A DNA stretch of 64,000 nucleotides, from the NCBI GenBank assembly GCA_013361525.1, contig JABFXY010000107.1, positions 1 to 64,000 of the forward strand, read 5' to 3'. This document shows, piece by piece, positions 49,662-58,639 of this stretch. This DNA is from Polyangiaceae bacterium (GTDB lineage: Bacteria; Myxococcota_A; Polyangia; Polyangiales; Polyangiaceae). The first letter of the stretch is position 1, and every line of letters begins with the position of its first letter. The position numbers were made by a program, and so were the translations under genes. The notes under the pieces were generated by a model that was not told where the DNA came from, did not search any database, and worked only from the letters and a program-made list of their open reading frames with translations.

Positions 49662-50546
49662 TCAGCTGCCAGTGTACTCGTTGGACCCAGGCGCGCGGTA
49701 ACGGTCGAGCGGGCTACGCTTCGCGTCGCTGCCATAAAAGCGACCATTGCCCTCGAGCGTTCCGAACAGCAGGTGCATGGGCGCGCGGGCGCCGTCGGCC
49801 GGCGTCTTCATACCGAGGTCGGCGGGCGATTTCCCCGCCGACTCGGCGTAGTGGCGCGTCATGTCGGTTGCGATGAAGCCAGGGGTGCAGGCATTGACGC
49901 GCAATGCAGGGTGCTCGCGCGCCACAATGACCGTGTACGCATTGGCGCACGCCTTCGACAGCCCATACGGTGAGCCGTCGCCGAGCCCGTTCGCGGCGAA
50001 TGCCGTCGCGCCCTTCTTCGCCATTTCGAGGCAATCGTCGATGAACGCGCGAAGCATCGGCCAGGAAATCTGTGCGTCGACGAAGAAGCGTTGCTTCTCG
50101 TCACTGCACGCCGCGACGAACATCGGCCCGGATGCGGACGTCACGTTGACGATGCGGCCGCCCTTCGGCTCGAGGAGCGCAAGGAATGCTTCGCACACTC
50201 GTCGTATGCCGAGCACGTTGGTTTCGAGCACCGCTTCGAGATCTCCGCCGCTCGAACCGATACCGGCATTGTTGACGATGCCGTAGAGCCGCTCGCCCGC
50301 CAGTTTGTTTTCGACGGTCCGGGCGGCGTCGGCGACGGACCGATCATCGGCCACGTCCAGCGCGACGACGTCGAGCCTTTTTCCGAGCTCGGGGCGCTCG
50401 GTCGTGAGCCGCGCAGCTGCCGCGCGACCGCGCTCGAGATCGCGTGACCCCATATGGACGAAGGTGTCCGAATGCTCGGCGAGGATCGCCTCGACGATTG
50501 CAAGGCCGATTCCCTTGTTTCCCCCGGTCACGAGAATGTGTCGCAT
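49662..50546 (-). CDS. Short-chain dehydrogenase, carbonyl-reductase-like
   Basis: 294 residues from the ATG at 50546; upstream in-frame sequence lacks a sensible start. SDR motifs: LVTGGNKGIGLAIV (cofactor loop), NNAGIG, and YGLSK catalytic Tyr and Lys. The closest layout is to CBR1-type NADPH carbonyl reductases, which act on quinones, aldehydes and lipid carbonyls. It follows the LysR gene on the same strand. Convergent with the ArsR gene, with stops touching. Confidence 0.85.
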   Translation of the reverse strand: MRHILVTGGNKGIGLAIVEAILAEHSDTFVHMGSRDLERGRAAAARLTTERPELGKRLDVVALDVADDRSVADAARTVENKLAGERLYGIVNNAGIGSSGGDLEAVLETNVLGIRRVCEAFLALLEPKGGRIVNVTSASGPMFVAACSDEKQRFFVDAQISWPMLRAFIDDCLEMAKKGATAFAANGLGDGSPYGLSKACANAYTVIVAREHPALRVNACTPGFIATDMTRHYAESAGKSPADLGMKTPADGARAPMHLLFGTLEGNGRFYGSDAKRSPLDRYRAPGSNEYTGS

Positions 50547-50596
50547 CGGGCGTTGATGACCCGAGCCGGCGCGACCGTCAACCGCGGCCGAAGCGC

Positions 50597-51541
50597 CTAT
50601 CGCTTTGGAGACGGCGGCACACGTTGATCGTCGGGCAACGCGGCTGCGCGCTGCAACAACGGCGGCAAGCGAGCGACCATCCAATCGATGAACGCTCGGA
50701 CTTGTGCGGGCACGAAATCCCGATCCGCGTAGACGAGCGCCATCTTGCCCTCGACGCGTAGAGTCTTCGCCATCACGAGCGAGAGCTCGCCGCGCGCGAC
50801 GTAGCCTGCGGCGACGACACCGGGCACGAGCGCGATCCCCTGCCCGCGCGCCGCCAACCGGCACAAGAGGTCCGGATTGTTGGAGAAGAACGCCCCCTCG
50901 AGCGGGATCTTCGCCTTGCCGATCGCCCAATGAGTCTGGGGAAGCTCGCCTCGAACGAAGCCCATCAAACAACGATGGTTGCTCAGATCGCGAAGCCGTT
51001 GCGGCTCGCCGTGAGCGGTGAGGTACCCCGGAGACGCGACGGCGATCAGGCTCGTGCGCGCAATCGTGCGTGCCACGAGGCCCGGCTCGAGCTCCGCGGT
51101 GGCTCGAATGGCGACGTCGTAGCCCTCGCGCCGCAGGTCCACCATCTGGCTCGAAAACACGATGTGAAGGCGCACTTGCGGATGCGCCTCGACGAAGTCG
51201 GCGATCGTGTCCAAAAACGGTCCGCCGGACATGGGAGGCATGGATACGCGCAGCTCTCCGGAGACTGCGTCCCCGGGTCGACGAATGCTCGCCTCCGCTT
51301 GGGTCACCGCATCGAGCACGATCCGAGCTTGTCGATAGAAGGTCTCGCCCGCATCGGTGAGCGTCATGCTCCGCGTCGTTCGCCGAAGGAGCCGAACCCC
51401 GAGTCGCTCCTCGAGCCGGGCGAGCCGTTTTCCCAACGTCGCGCGCGGGATCCTGAGCTCCGCAGCGGCGCGTGTCAGCGACTTCGCGTCGACCGCCTTG
51501 GTAAAGGCGAGCAGCTCCGCATTTTCGACCGGATCCTTCAT
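50597..51541 (-). CDS. LysR-family transcriptional regulator
   Basis: 314 residues. The HTH is LLAFTKAVDAKSLTRAAAEL and RIPRATLGKRLARLEERLGV, the CrgA-like group. The effector domain has GELRVSMPPMSGGPFLDTI and RTSLIAVASPGYL. It is on the same strand as the carbonyl-reductase-like SDR, 51 bases downstream, and divergent from an NmrA-like gene across 161 bases that contain GTGGCGCAGA twice (51599-51608 and 51614-51623). It likely controls one or both. Confidence 0.87.
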   Translation of the reverse strand: MKDPVENAELLAFTKAVDAKSLTRAAAELRIPRATLGKRLARLEERLGVRLLRRTTRSMTLTDAGETFYRQARIVLDAVTQAEASIRRPGDAVSGELRVSMPPMSGGPFLDTIADFVEAHPQVRLHIVFSSQMVDLRREGYDVAIRATAELEPGLVARTIARTSLIAVASPGYLTAHGEPQRLRDLSNHRCLMGFVRGELPQTHWAIGKAKIPLEGAFFSNNPDLLCRLAARGQGIALVPGVVAAGYVARGELSLVMAKTLRVEGKMALVYADRDFVPAQVRAFIDWMVARLPPLLQRAAALPDDQRVPPSPKR

Positions 51542-51702
51542 TAGGATCGTTTTTTAGCAGATGTTGCTCGCTAGTAGCGGATTGTCGCAGGTCGCGTCGT
51601 GGCGCAGATTCATGTGGCGCAGACGAGAGACGACGCCGGCGAGCCCCTCACACGAGCCGTCGACGCGCCGTCGGGGCTGCGCTTTGTCTGCGGAGGTCCC
51701 CC

Positions 51703-52536
51703 ATGATCGGTGTTATCGGAGCTACTGGAAACGTCGGCAGATCCCTTTCGCGCATGCTCGCCGAGGCGGGTGAGGACGTCGTCGCGATCTCGCGCCGCGG
51801 TGGTGCGGATGGGTCGCGCGTACGGCACGTCGCCGCCGATCTCGCGCACCCGGAGCAACTACGCGATCCGCTCCGCGGCGCGCGCGCCGTCTTCCTCATG
51901 GTGGCGGGCTCGGGCGACGGGCTCGATGCACGCGCAATCGTCGGCGCAATCGCGGAGTCGGGTGCACGGCGCATCGTGCTCCTGTCGTCGATCGGGACCC
52001 ACTCGAGACCCGATGCGCCGTCGCACGAGCCCCTGCGCGTGCTCGAGAAGGAGGTCAAACGAAGTGGGCTCGGCTGGACCATTCTCCAACCAGGCGGCTT
52101 CGCCTCGAACGCAATGGCGTGGATCCCGAGCGTCCGCGGGCAACGCACCGTCGCCGCTCCCTTCGCTGACGTCGCGATCCCGGTCGTCGATCCGGAGGAC
52201 ATCGCGGCGGTCGCGTCCGCCGCGCTTCGCGATGAACGGCACGACGGCGCGGTCTACGAGCTGACCGGCCCCGTGGGCATTACGCCGCGCGAACAGAGCA
52301 AAGTGCTTTCCACCGCGATCGACACACCGCTGGCGTTCGTCGAGCTGACACGGGCACAAGCCGCCGACGCATGGCGCGCGTTCATGCCCGCGACGGTGGT
52401 CGAAACCACGCTCGACGCGCTCGGCACGCCCAACGAGGTCGAGCGCCGCGTCAGCCCCGACATCGAGCGCGTGCTCGGCCGAGCGGCGCAGCCGTTCGCC
52501 GCGTGGGCCGCGCGCAATGTGAATGCTTTCCGCTGA
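51703..52536 (+). CDS. NmrA-family NAD(P)-binding protein
   Basis: 277 residues. The Rossmann motif is IGVIGATGNVGRSL; SSIGTHSRP and WTILQPGGFASNAMAW follow. NmrA-like proteins bind NAD(P) and may act as redox sensors or quinone reductases. Divergent from LysR, its probable regulator. An SRPBCC gene starts 43 bases downstream, so the two are likely cotranscribed. Confidence 0.83.
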   Translation: MIGVIGATGNVGRSLSRMLAEAGEDVVAISRRGGADGSRVRHVAADLAHPEQLRDPLRGARAVFLMVAGSGDGLDARAIVGAIAESGARRIVLLSSIGTHSRPDAPSHEPLRVLEKEVKRSGLGWTILQPGGFASNAMAWIPSVRGQRTVAAPFADVAIPVVDPEDIAAVASAALRDERHDGAVYELTGPVGITPREQSKVLSTAIDTPLAFVELTRAQAADAWRAFMPATVVETTLDALGTPNEVERRVSPDIERVLGRAAQPFAAWAARNVNAFR

Positions 52537-52579
52537 GAATTTCTATCGCCCTTCAACGATGGATGGAGAGGACAAACCC

Positions 52580-53020
52580 ATGATGACCACCGACACGACG
52601 ACGCAGCCGCAGACCAACTCCCTGTCGCTCGAGCGCGATTTGAACCATGCGCCGGAGAAAGTGTGGCGTGCCCTCACGGACCCCACCCTGCTCGCGGAGT
52701 GGCTTTTGCCGACGGTGGGTTTCGAGCTCGCGCCGCAGGCTGCGTTCATGCTCAAGACCCAACCGTATCCAGGTTGGGACGGCACCGTGAATTGCCGATT
52801 CATCGAGATCGAACCGATGCGGAAGCTCAGCCTTACCTGGACCGTCCCGTTCCTCGACACCGTCGTGACGTTCACCCTCACGCCCACGGCGTCGGGCACG
52901 CGCCTCTCCATCGTTCAATCGGGCTTCCGGCCGGATCAGACCAAGGAGCTCGGCGGCGCGCGCTACGGCTGGAATCTGATGACCGGAAAGCTCGTCGAGC
53001 TTCTCGCGAAGCTCGACTGA
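52580..53020 (+). CDS. SRPBCC (AHSA1) domain protein
   Basis: 146 residues from the ATG at 52580 with GGAGAGG eight bases before it; in-frame ATGs at 52523 and 52559 are upstream. Fold strings are LERDLNHAPEKVWRALTDPT, LLAEWLLPTVGFEL and a closing YGWNLMTGKLVELLAKL. Single START-like domain. Follows the NmrA gene in one operon and precedes the two-component system by 91 bases. Confidence 0.85.
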   Translation: MMTTDTTTQPQTNSLSLERDLNHAPEKVWRALTDPTLLAEWLLPTVGFELAPQAAFMLKTQPYPGWDGTVNCRFIEIEPMRKLSLTWTVPFLDTVVTFTLTPTASGTRLSIVQSGFRPDQTKELGGARYGWNLMTGKLVELLAKLD

Positions 53021-53111
53021 GGGGCGCGGGCCGATACCTCGATGTGAGCGGGCTGGACGACCTGCTTCCGAACGCGTGACGAAACCCCGGCCAGCCCGTA
53101 GGGTGGCGGCG

Positions 53112-54254
53112 ATGTGGCCTGCGTTGCGAGCGCTCTTCGGCGAGGACCGTCCACGCCGCCCGCGCACGCCTTCGGTGCTCGATCGAGCGCTCGTATTCGT
53201 CCTCGTTCCGACCGCGATTGCGGAGGGTCTGCTCCGCGACGGGCTGGCGATGAGGCCAGTGGAAATCGCCATCGCGGTGATCGTCGTCGGGACGCTCTGG
53301 TTCCGACGCACGCATCCGCTCGGCGCGGTCGGCGTGGCATTCGGTCTCGCGATCGCGAGTATCGGGGCGGCCTTCGCGGGCGTCGAAATAAACGGCCTCT
53401 ACACCCAAACGTGTTTGCTCCTCTTGCCGTATTCGCTGTTGCGCTGGGGCTCCGGGCGCGAAATCGCGGTCGGCCTCGCGATCGTCGCGGGCACGTATGT
53501 CGTTTCGGCGCTGCGCGGGGACATGAAACACGCATCCGACGCGATCGGCAGCGCCATGGTGTTGCTGTTTCCCGCGGTTCTCGGTGCGTCGGTCCGCTTT
53601 CGCGACGACGCCCATCGTCGCGACGTCGATCACGCTCGGCTGCGCGAGCGGGAGGTGCTGGCGCGCGAGCTGCACGACACGGTCGCGCATCACGTCGCAG
53701 CCATTGCGATCCAGGCGCAGGGTGGCCGCGCCGTTCTCGCAACTCGACCCGAGGCGGCGGCCAGCGCGCTCGCCGCCATCGAAGACGAAGCCGCGCGGGC
53801 CCTCGCGGAGCTGCGCATCCTCGTGAGCGCGCTTCGCGACGATCCGCGACGTCAGCACGCGCCGCCCGCCGGAATCGAGGACCTCGGGCGCCTCGCGCAG
53901 GGCGCAGGAGACGGCCCGGCCGTGGAAATCGAGCTTGTCGGCGCGCTCGACGCACTCGCTCCTTCGGTGCAGGCTGCGATCTACCGCATGGCGCAGGAGT
54001 CGATCACGAACGCGCGGCGCCACGCGCGAAAGGCGACCCGCATCCACGTCCGTCTCGCGGCCGAAGATGCGTCGGTGCGACTCACGGTGCGCGACGATGG
54101 TGAGCGTACCGCCGCTCGACCGCGCTCGGGGTTCGGGCTCGTCGGGATGACCGAGCGCGCCCAGCTCCTCGGCGGGACGCTCCGCGCGGGCCCGGACGAT
54201 CGTGGGGGCTGGACGGTGGAGGCGGTGCTTCCGCGAACGCGAGGTGCGGCGTGA
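53112..54254 (+). CDS. NarL-type sensor histidine kinase (HisKA_3)
   Basis: 380 residues from the ATG at 53112; a GTG at 53076 is in frame. The N-terminal half has about six hydrophobic segments (from residue 25 to 160). The HisKA_3 motif is REVLARELHDTVAHHV with phospho-His at H188, then an ATP domain with AQESITNARRHARKA and LTVRDDGE and GFGLVGMTERAQ. Membrane sensor kinase; signal unknown. Its TGA overlaps the response-regulator start. Confidence 0.87.
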   Translation: MWPALRALFGEDRPRRPRTPSVLDRALVFVLVPTAIAEGLLRDGLAMRPVEIAIAVIVVGTLWFRRTHPLGAVGVAFGLAIASIGAAFAGVEINGLYTQTCLLLLPYSLLRWGSGREIAVGLAIVAGTYVVSALRGDMKHASDAIGSAMVLLFPAVLGASVRFRDDAHRRDVDHARLREREVLARELHDTVAHHVAAIAIQAQGGRAVLATRPEAAASALAAIEDEAARALAELRILVSALRDDPRRQHAPPAGIEDLGRLAQGAGDGPAVEIELVGALDALAPSVQAAIYRMAQESITNARRHARKATRIHVRLAAEDASVRLTVRDDGERTAARPRSGFGLVGMTERAQLLGGTLRAGPDDRGGWTVEAVLPRTRGAA

Positions 54255-54907
54255 CGATTCGCGTTCTCGTCGCCGACGATCAGGCGCTCGTGCGCGCGGG
54301 GCTTCGCATGATCCTCGACGCACAGCCGGACATCGAGGTGATCGGCGAAGCACCCGACGGGCAAGAGGCGGTGCGTCTCGCCCGCGCGCTGCGTCCCGAC
54401 GTGTGTCTGTTCGACATTCGAATGCCGGGCATGGATGGGATCGAGGCGACTCGACGCCTCGCCGGCATCGACGTCCCCGATCCGCTCGCAATCGTGGTCA
54501 TCACGACGTTCGATCTCGATAGCTACGTACACGGCGCGTTGAAGGCAGGGGCGCGTGGCTTCCTCCTCAAGGGAGCAAGCCCGGAGCTCCTCGTGCAGGC
54601 AATTCGTGCCGCCGCCGCGGGCGACGCCCTCATCGCTCCGAGCGTCACGGCGCGGTTGTTGGCGACGTTCGCCGACGCCGCCACGAGCACACCGCCCCCT
54701 CAACCGCACCAGCCGCTGACCGAGCGCGAGGAGGAAGTCCTGATGACCGTCGCGCGAGGCCGCACCAATGAAGAGATCGCGCGCGAGCTCCATATCAGCC
54801 TGAGCACCGTGAAGACGCATATCGCGAGCCTCATGGGCAAGCTCGGCGTGCGAAACCGCGTGGAGATCGCCATGTGGGCGTACGACTCCAAACGCGTCGG
54901 TCGCTGA
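54251..54907 (+). CDS. NarL/FixJ-family response regulator
   Basis: 218 residues from the GTG at 54251. Receiver domain: VLVADDQALVRAGLRMIL, phospho-acceptor D55 in LFDIRMPGMDG, and the K of LLKGASPE. The C-terminal LuxR HTH is LTEREEEVLMTVARGRTNEE and LHISLSTVKTHIASLMGKL. Partner of the preceding kinase, overlapping by four bases. Targets are unknown; the DUF2306-reductase gene downstream is a candidate. Confidence 0.9.
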   Translation: MTIRVLVADDQALVRAGLRMILDAQPDIEVIGEAPDGQEAVRLARALRPDVCLFDIRMPGMDGIEATRRLAGIDVPDPLAIVVITTFDLDSYVHGALKAGARGFLLKGASPELLVQAIRAAAAGDALIAPSVTARLLATFADAATSTPPPQPHQPLTEREEEVLMTVARGRTNEEIARELHISLSTVKTHIASLMGKLGVRNRVEIAMWAYDSKRVGR

Positions 54908-55029
54908 ATCCCTCTAGTCACTTGGCCGCCCTTCGGGCGGACTCAGCGAAGGCTCGTACTTTCGGCCGAGTCGAAAACCGACCTTTCGCCCGATGTTCGC
55001 GGTTCATGCACGCCCCATGCTCGCGTGCG

Positions 55030-56742
55030 ATGCAAGACGATGCGCTCGCCTCCCCGCTCGCCCTCCACTCGCGGCCACCATCGCGCACCCGCGCCGACTG
55101 GCTGATCCCTGCGGCTCTCATCGCGCTCGGCGCCATACCGACACTCGCCGGGATCGGGCGGTTGGCCGGGCTCGCACGCGGCGTCGCAACGATGGAGGGA
55201 CACGCCCGCTTCGCGGCGGATCCGTTGCCGGCCGTTCTCCATATCGTGGGCGCGACGACGTTCTGTGTGATTGGAGCGTTGCAGTTCTCGCCCGGGCTGA
55301 GACGCAATCGGCCACGGTGGCACCGGCGCGCAGGATGGGTGCTTGCGTCGTCTGGAATCGTCGCAGCGCTTTCCGGTATGTGGATGGCCATCGTCTACCC
55401 GGCCGCAGCGGTGGACGGCCCGCTCCTACGCGGCATGCGGCTCTTTGTGGGCGCGGCCATGGTCGCGTTCATCTTCCTGGGCGTCCTCGCGCTGCGACGC
55501 CGCGACTTCCACGCCCACGGGCGCTGGCTGACCCGCTCGTATGCGCTCGGTATCGCGGCAGGCACGCAAGCGCTCGTGCTGATTCCGCAGGCCCTGCTGC
55601 TCGACCGATCCGAGACCGAGCATGGTTACGCGCTTTCGATGGGCGCGGGGTGGATCGTCAACGTCGTCGTCGCAGAGCTCGCTTTGCGGCGGCGCCGGCA
55701 GCGCGCACCTCTCGAGACGACGAGCCTCATGCGGGCCGTTGTCCACGACCGCTACGGTGGCCCCGAGGTTCTGCGAATCGAGCATGTCCCGCGACCGAAG
55801 CCGGCAGCCGGGCAAGTGCTCGTCTTCGTTCAGGCGGCCTCCGTCAACGCGAGAGACTATCGCCTTTTGCGAGCGAACCCGTTCCTGGTGCGACTCTACA
55901 ATGGTCTGTTCCGACCACGTCGCTCGATGTTGGGCGCCGACGTGGCGGGCATCGTCGTGGAAATTGGAGCCGGGATCACACGACTCGCAATCGGAGACGA
56001 GATCTTCGGCGAGGCCCTCTTCGCCGACAGGCAGGGCACCTTTGCGGAGTACGTCTGCATTCGCGAACAGGCGATCGCGGAGAAGCCCCAAAGCATCAGT
56101 TTCATCGAAGCCGCGGCGGTGCCACTCGCCGGCATCACGGCGCTGCAAGCCGTACGAGATCGGGCGAAGGTGCGGCCGGGACAGTCCGTGTTGGTCCAAG
56201 GCGCGGGGGGCGGTGTCGGCATGTTCCTCGTTCAGATCGCCAAAGCGTATGGTGCTCACGTAACCGCCGTGTGTGGTCCCGGGAGCGTCGAGCTCGTCCG
56301 GTCGCTCGGGGCTGACCGCGTGCTCGACTACACACGGGACGACCTCCTGTTTATCGATCAGCGATACGACGCAATCTTCGGCGTCAACGGCTTCCGTCCG
56401 CTGGGATACTACCGCGAACGCCTAATGCCGACCGGCACGTATGTGATGGTCGGCGGAACCAATCGCCAGCTGTTCGAGGCGCTACTCTTCGGGAAGGCCC
56501 GGTTTGCAGCAGGAGAGCGGAAGATCGAGGTGCTGACCATCGACGAGAGCCTGCGCGCAAAAGACCTCGAGGAGATACGCGGGTTGCTCGTGGATGGACG
56601 GCTGCGCGTGGTCGTTGACCGCGCATTTTCGCTCGAAGCTGCAGCGGAGGCGTTCCGCTACGCGGAGGGGGGGCATGTCCGAGGCAAGGTGGTCCTGACC
56701 GTGGGGGAAGTCGAAGCTTGCTCGCTCGCGCTAGCATGCTAG
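55030..56742 (+). CDS. DUF2306 membrane domain fused to MDR quinone reductase-like enzyme
   Basis: 570 residues from the ATG at 55030. Residues 20-222 have about six membrane segments with RPRWHRRAGWVLASS and HAHGRWLTRSYALG, the DUF2306 pattern. From residue 234 (MRAVVHDRYGGPEVL) it is a zinc-lacking medium-chain reductase with AGITALQAVRDRAKV, VQGAGGGVGMFLVQIA and an NADPH-binding ADRVLDYTRDD. The junction is in frame with no frameshift. The last residues (SLALAC) arise from the palindromic repeats before the next gene. It may tether a quinone or enone reductase to the membrane. Confidence 0.75.
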   Translation: MQDDALASPLALHSRPPSRTRADWLIPAALIALGAIPTLAGIGRLAGLARGVATMEGHARFAADPLPAVLHIVGATTFCVIGALQFSPGLRRNRPRWHRRAGWVLASSGIVAALSGMWMAIVYPAAAVDGPLLRGMRLFVGAAMVAFIFLGVLALRRRDFHAHGRWLTRSYALGIAAGTQALVLIPQALLLDRSETEHGYALSMGAGWIVNVVVAELALRRRRQRAPLETTSLMRAVVHDRYGGPEVLRIEHVPRPKPAAGQVLVFVQAASVNARDYRLLRANPFLVRLYNGLFRPRRSMLGADVAGIVVEIGAGITRLAIGDEIFGEALFADRQGTFAEYVCIREQAIAEKPQSISFIEAAAVPLAGITALQAVRDRAKVRPGQSVLVQGAGGGVGMFLVQIAKAYGAHVTAVCGPGSVELVRSLGADRVLDYTRDDLLFIDQRYDAIFGVNGFRPLGYYRERLMPTGTYVMVGGTNRQLFEALLFGKARFAAGERKIEVLTIDESLRAKDLEEIRGLLVDGRLRVVVDRAFSLEAAAEAFRYAEGGHVRGKVVLTVGEVEACSLALAC

Positions 56743-56752
56743 CATGCTAGCA
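56730..56752 (+). promoter_or_regulatory. Tandem TGCTAGCA palindromes before RHH operon
   Basis: The sequence GCTAGCATGCTAGCATGCTAGCAA holds three overlapping TGCTAGCA-type palindromes with an 8-base period, at the very end of the DUF2306-reductase gene and 19 bases before the RHH start. A further CTAGCA copy follows. Small RHH proteins bind such iterated sites, so this is a likely autoregulatory operator. Confidence 0.65.
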
Positions 56753-56770
56753 ACCTAGCAACGGGCAGCG

Positions 56771-56932
56771 ATGGCCGACGACGTCAAGCAATTCAACGTG
56801 TACCTGCCGGCCGATCTCATCCGCGAGGTGAAGCACCACGCCGTCGAGACCGAGCAGTCGCTGTCCGCCATCGTGGCGGCTGCCTTGCGCGTTTACCTCG
56901 ACAAGCTGCCGCCAAAGCGGAGCAAGAAATGA
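56771..56932 (+). CDS. Small ribbon-helix-helix DNA-binding protein
   Basis: 53 residues, short enough to be missed by size filters. The N-terminal strand FNVYLPADLIREVKHHAVE and following helix TEQSLSAIVAAALRVYLDKL form the RHH (CopG/MetJ-like) fold, and a basic tail KRSKK ends it. It is preceded by iterated TGCTAGCA palindromes, the expected operator, and overlaps the VOC gene by ATGA. It likely represses its own three-gene operon with the VOC protein and the methyltransferase. Confidence 0.8.
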   Translation: MADDVKQFNVYLPADLIREVKHHAVETEQSLSAIVAAALRVYLDKLPPKRSKK

Positions 56933-57312
56933 CGACGGACGGCATCAAAGGACTTTTGATCGAGACCCACAATTGGGGAAAGACGGTCGCGTTCTGGAAG
57001 GCGCTCGGGTACGAGCTCGAATTCGAGACGGATCATCATTCGGGCCAGCTTCGGCATCCGAGCGGCGGCCCCTTCCTCTTCGTCGCGGAACGGCCGGAGG
57101 GCTCCGCGCTGCAGATTCAGCCGATGTTGTCGGTGAGCGACGCAGCGACGTTCGAGCCTCCGGCTTCCGGCGCGGTCGTCCGCCCCTTCGAGGCGCAACA
57201 TTGGAACATGCTCGAGCTGTTGCTGGCCGATCCCGATGGTCGACCATTCAGCATTCAGGCTCCGTTGCCGGCAGGCGCGGCGGCGACCCAAGGGGGCAAT
57301 CACCATGAGTGA
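56929..57312 (+). CDS. VOC-superfamily protein
   Basis: 127 residues. The VOC fold strings are KGLLIETHNWGKTVAFWKAL, GPFLFVAERPEG and a closing WNMLELLLADPDGRPFSIQ. The E and H metal-ligand positions are only partly recognisable. Translationally coupled to the RHH gene before it and overlapping the methyltransferase after it, so all three are one unit. Substrate unknown. Confidence 0.8.
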   Translation: MTTDGIKGLLIETHNWGKTVAFWKALGYELEFETDHHSGQLRHPSGGPFLFVAERPEGSALQIQPMLSVSDAATFEPPASGAVVRPFEAQHWNMLELLLADPDGRPFSIQAPLPAGAAATQGGNHHE

Positions 57313-58162
57313 GCGCTCGACGCCCTCTCCCGACAATACGGCTGTGCGCGTCGCGTTGTGGCGGGCCTTGCACGCGCAAGCCGATGCGCCGCCTCACGTG
57401 TTCGAGGACACGATCGGCCTCGCCATCGCGAATCCGGATGCCAATTGGCAAAAGCGACCGGACATGAGCGAATTCACGCGGCCGTTTCGCGCCTCCATCG
57501 TGGCGCGCGCCCGATTCGTCGAAGATCTGCTCGAGGAGCGAGCGGCACGAGGTGTCGCCCAATACGTGATTCTCGGAGCCGGTCTCGACACCTTCGCTCA
57601 GCGTCGCCAGGAGCTCGCGTCCCGCCTTCGTGTTTTCGAGATCGATCAGCCGGGTCCGCAAGCGTGGAAGCGCCAGCGCCTGCTCGAGCTCGCTCTCGGG
57701 GTGCCGTCGTTCCTGCACCTCGTGCCTGTCGATTTCGAACGCGGTGACGATTGGCTGCAGCAGCTCGCAGAGGCCGGCTTCGACGCGAATCTGCCGACGT
57801 TCGTCGCGTCGACCGGCGTCAGCATGTACCTGACGAAAGAGGCCATCGCGACCACGCTGCGGCAGATCGCGGCCCTCGCACCGGGCTCGACACTGGTCAT
57901 GTCGTTCATGTTGCCGATCGAGCTCGCGGAGCCGAGCGCGCGTCCCGGCATCGAGGCCGCCGCAAAGGGCGCCCGCGCGAACGGCACGCCCTTCATCAGC
58001 TTCTTCACCCCGGACGAGATGCTCTCATTCGCTCGTGAAACCGGCTTTCGCGATGTGACGCACGTGTCGGCGGCTACCCTCGCCGAGCGGTACTTCGCGG
58101 GCCGGGCGGATGGTCTTCGACCGCCGATGAATTCGGAAGAGCTGTTGATCGCAACGACGTAG
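57305..58162 (+). CDS. LCMT/PPM-type class I SAM methyltransferase
   Basis: 285 residues from the ATG at 57305. The SAM motif is YVILGAGLDTFAQR and acidic loop VFEIDQPGPQAWKR, then DFERGDDWLQQL and SMYLTKEAIATTL, the layout of TIGR00027/leucine carboxyl methyltransferase-like proteins in bacteria. Some methylate natural products; the substrate here is unknown. Overlaps the VOC gene by eight bases, within the RHH operon. Confidence 0.85.
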   Translation: MSERSTPSPDNTAVRVALWRALHAQADAPPHVFEDTIGLAIANPDANWQKRPDMSEFTRPFRASIVARARFVEDLLEERAARGVAQYVILGAGLDTFAQRRQELASRLRVFEIDQPGPQAWKRQRLLELALGVPSFLHLVPVDFERGDDWLQQLAEAGFDANLPTFVASTGVSMYLTKEAIATTLRQIAALAPGSTLVMSFMLPIELAEPSARPGIEAAAKGARANGTPFISFFTPDEMLSFARETGFRDVTHVSAATLAERYFAGRADGLRPPMNSEELLIATT

Positions 58163-58185
58163 TCGGGCCGAGATCGATCCGGGAC

Positions 58186-58515
58186 TCAATCGACGATAAA
58201 AAGCTTCGCGCCGGTCGTGGTGCGCGAGCGATGCGCGCCGTCTCCCGTCGATACGACGTAGCCCTGACCGGCGCGCGCCGTGAAGGAACGGCCGTCGGCG
58301 AGCTCCGTGGTCATCTCGCCTTCGAATACGAAGACGACGTGTCCGCGCTCGCACCAGTGATCAGCCACGTACCCTGGGCTGTATTCGACGATGCGCGTGC
58401 GAACGTCGCCACACTCTCGGGTTCTCCACGTCGCGCCGCCGCTCTCGCCGGCGTGTTGGGTGGGCGCGAGCGCATTCCAGTCGATGGGCTGAAAAGGGAT
58501 CTGGTCGAGCTTCAT
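58186..58515 (-). CDS. DHCW-motif cupin protein
   Basis: 109 residues, one cupin. The family hallmark reads here YSPGYVADHWCERGHVVFVF, with ADHWC in place of the usual DHCW order, then TELADGRSFTARAGQGYVVS. Such small cupins are conserved but their role is unknown. It converges with the methyltransferase gene and lies before the iterated palindromes on the other strand. Confidence 0.8.
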   Translation of the reverse strand: MKLDQIPFQPIDWNALAPTQHAGESGGATWRTRECGDVRTRIVEYSPGYVADHWCERGHVVFVFEGEMTTELADGRSFTARAGQGYVVSTGDGAHRSRTTTGAKLFIVD

Positions 58516-58583
58516 ATGCGGTTGTCGGGGCCGGTGATGCCCCAGACGGCGTTACCTCATCGGGCGCGGTCGATCCAGCCACG

Positions 58584-58639
58584 ATGGCACCATGGCGGCA
58601 CCTTGACATGGCACCATCATGGCACCACTATGGCGCCAT
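58584..58639 (+). promoter_or_regulatory. Iterated ATGGCACCAT sites with promoter at HicB-like gene
   Basis: ATGGCACCAT-type 10-mers occur at 58584-58593, 58608-58617, 58619-58628 and 58630-58639 (the last is a perfect ATGGCGCCAT). The last three are 11 bases apart, one helical turn. TTGACA (58603-58608) and CACTAT (58626-58631), 17 bases apart, would place transcription start at about the ATG at 58638, which suggests a leaderless mRNA. The last site covers the start codon. Confidence 0.65.
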
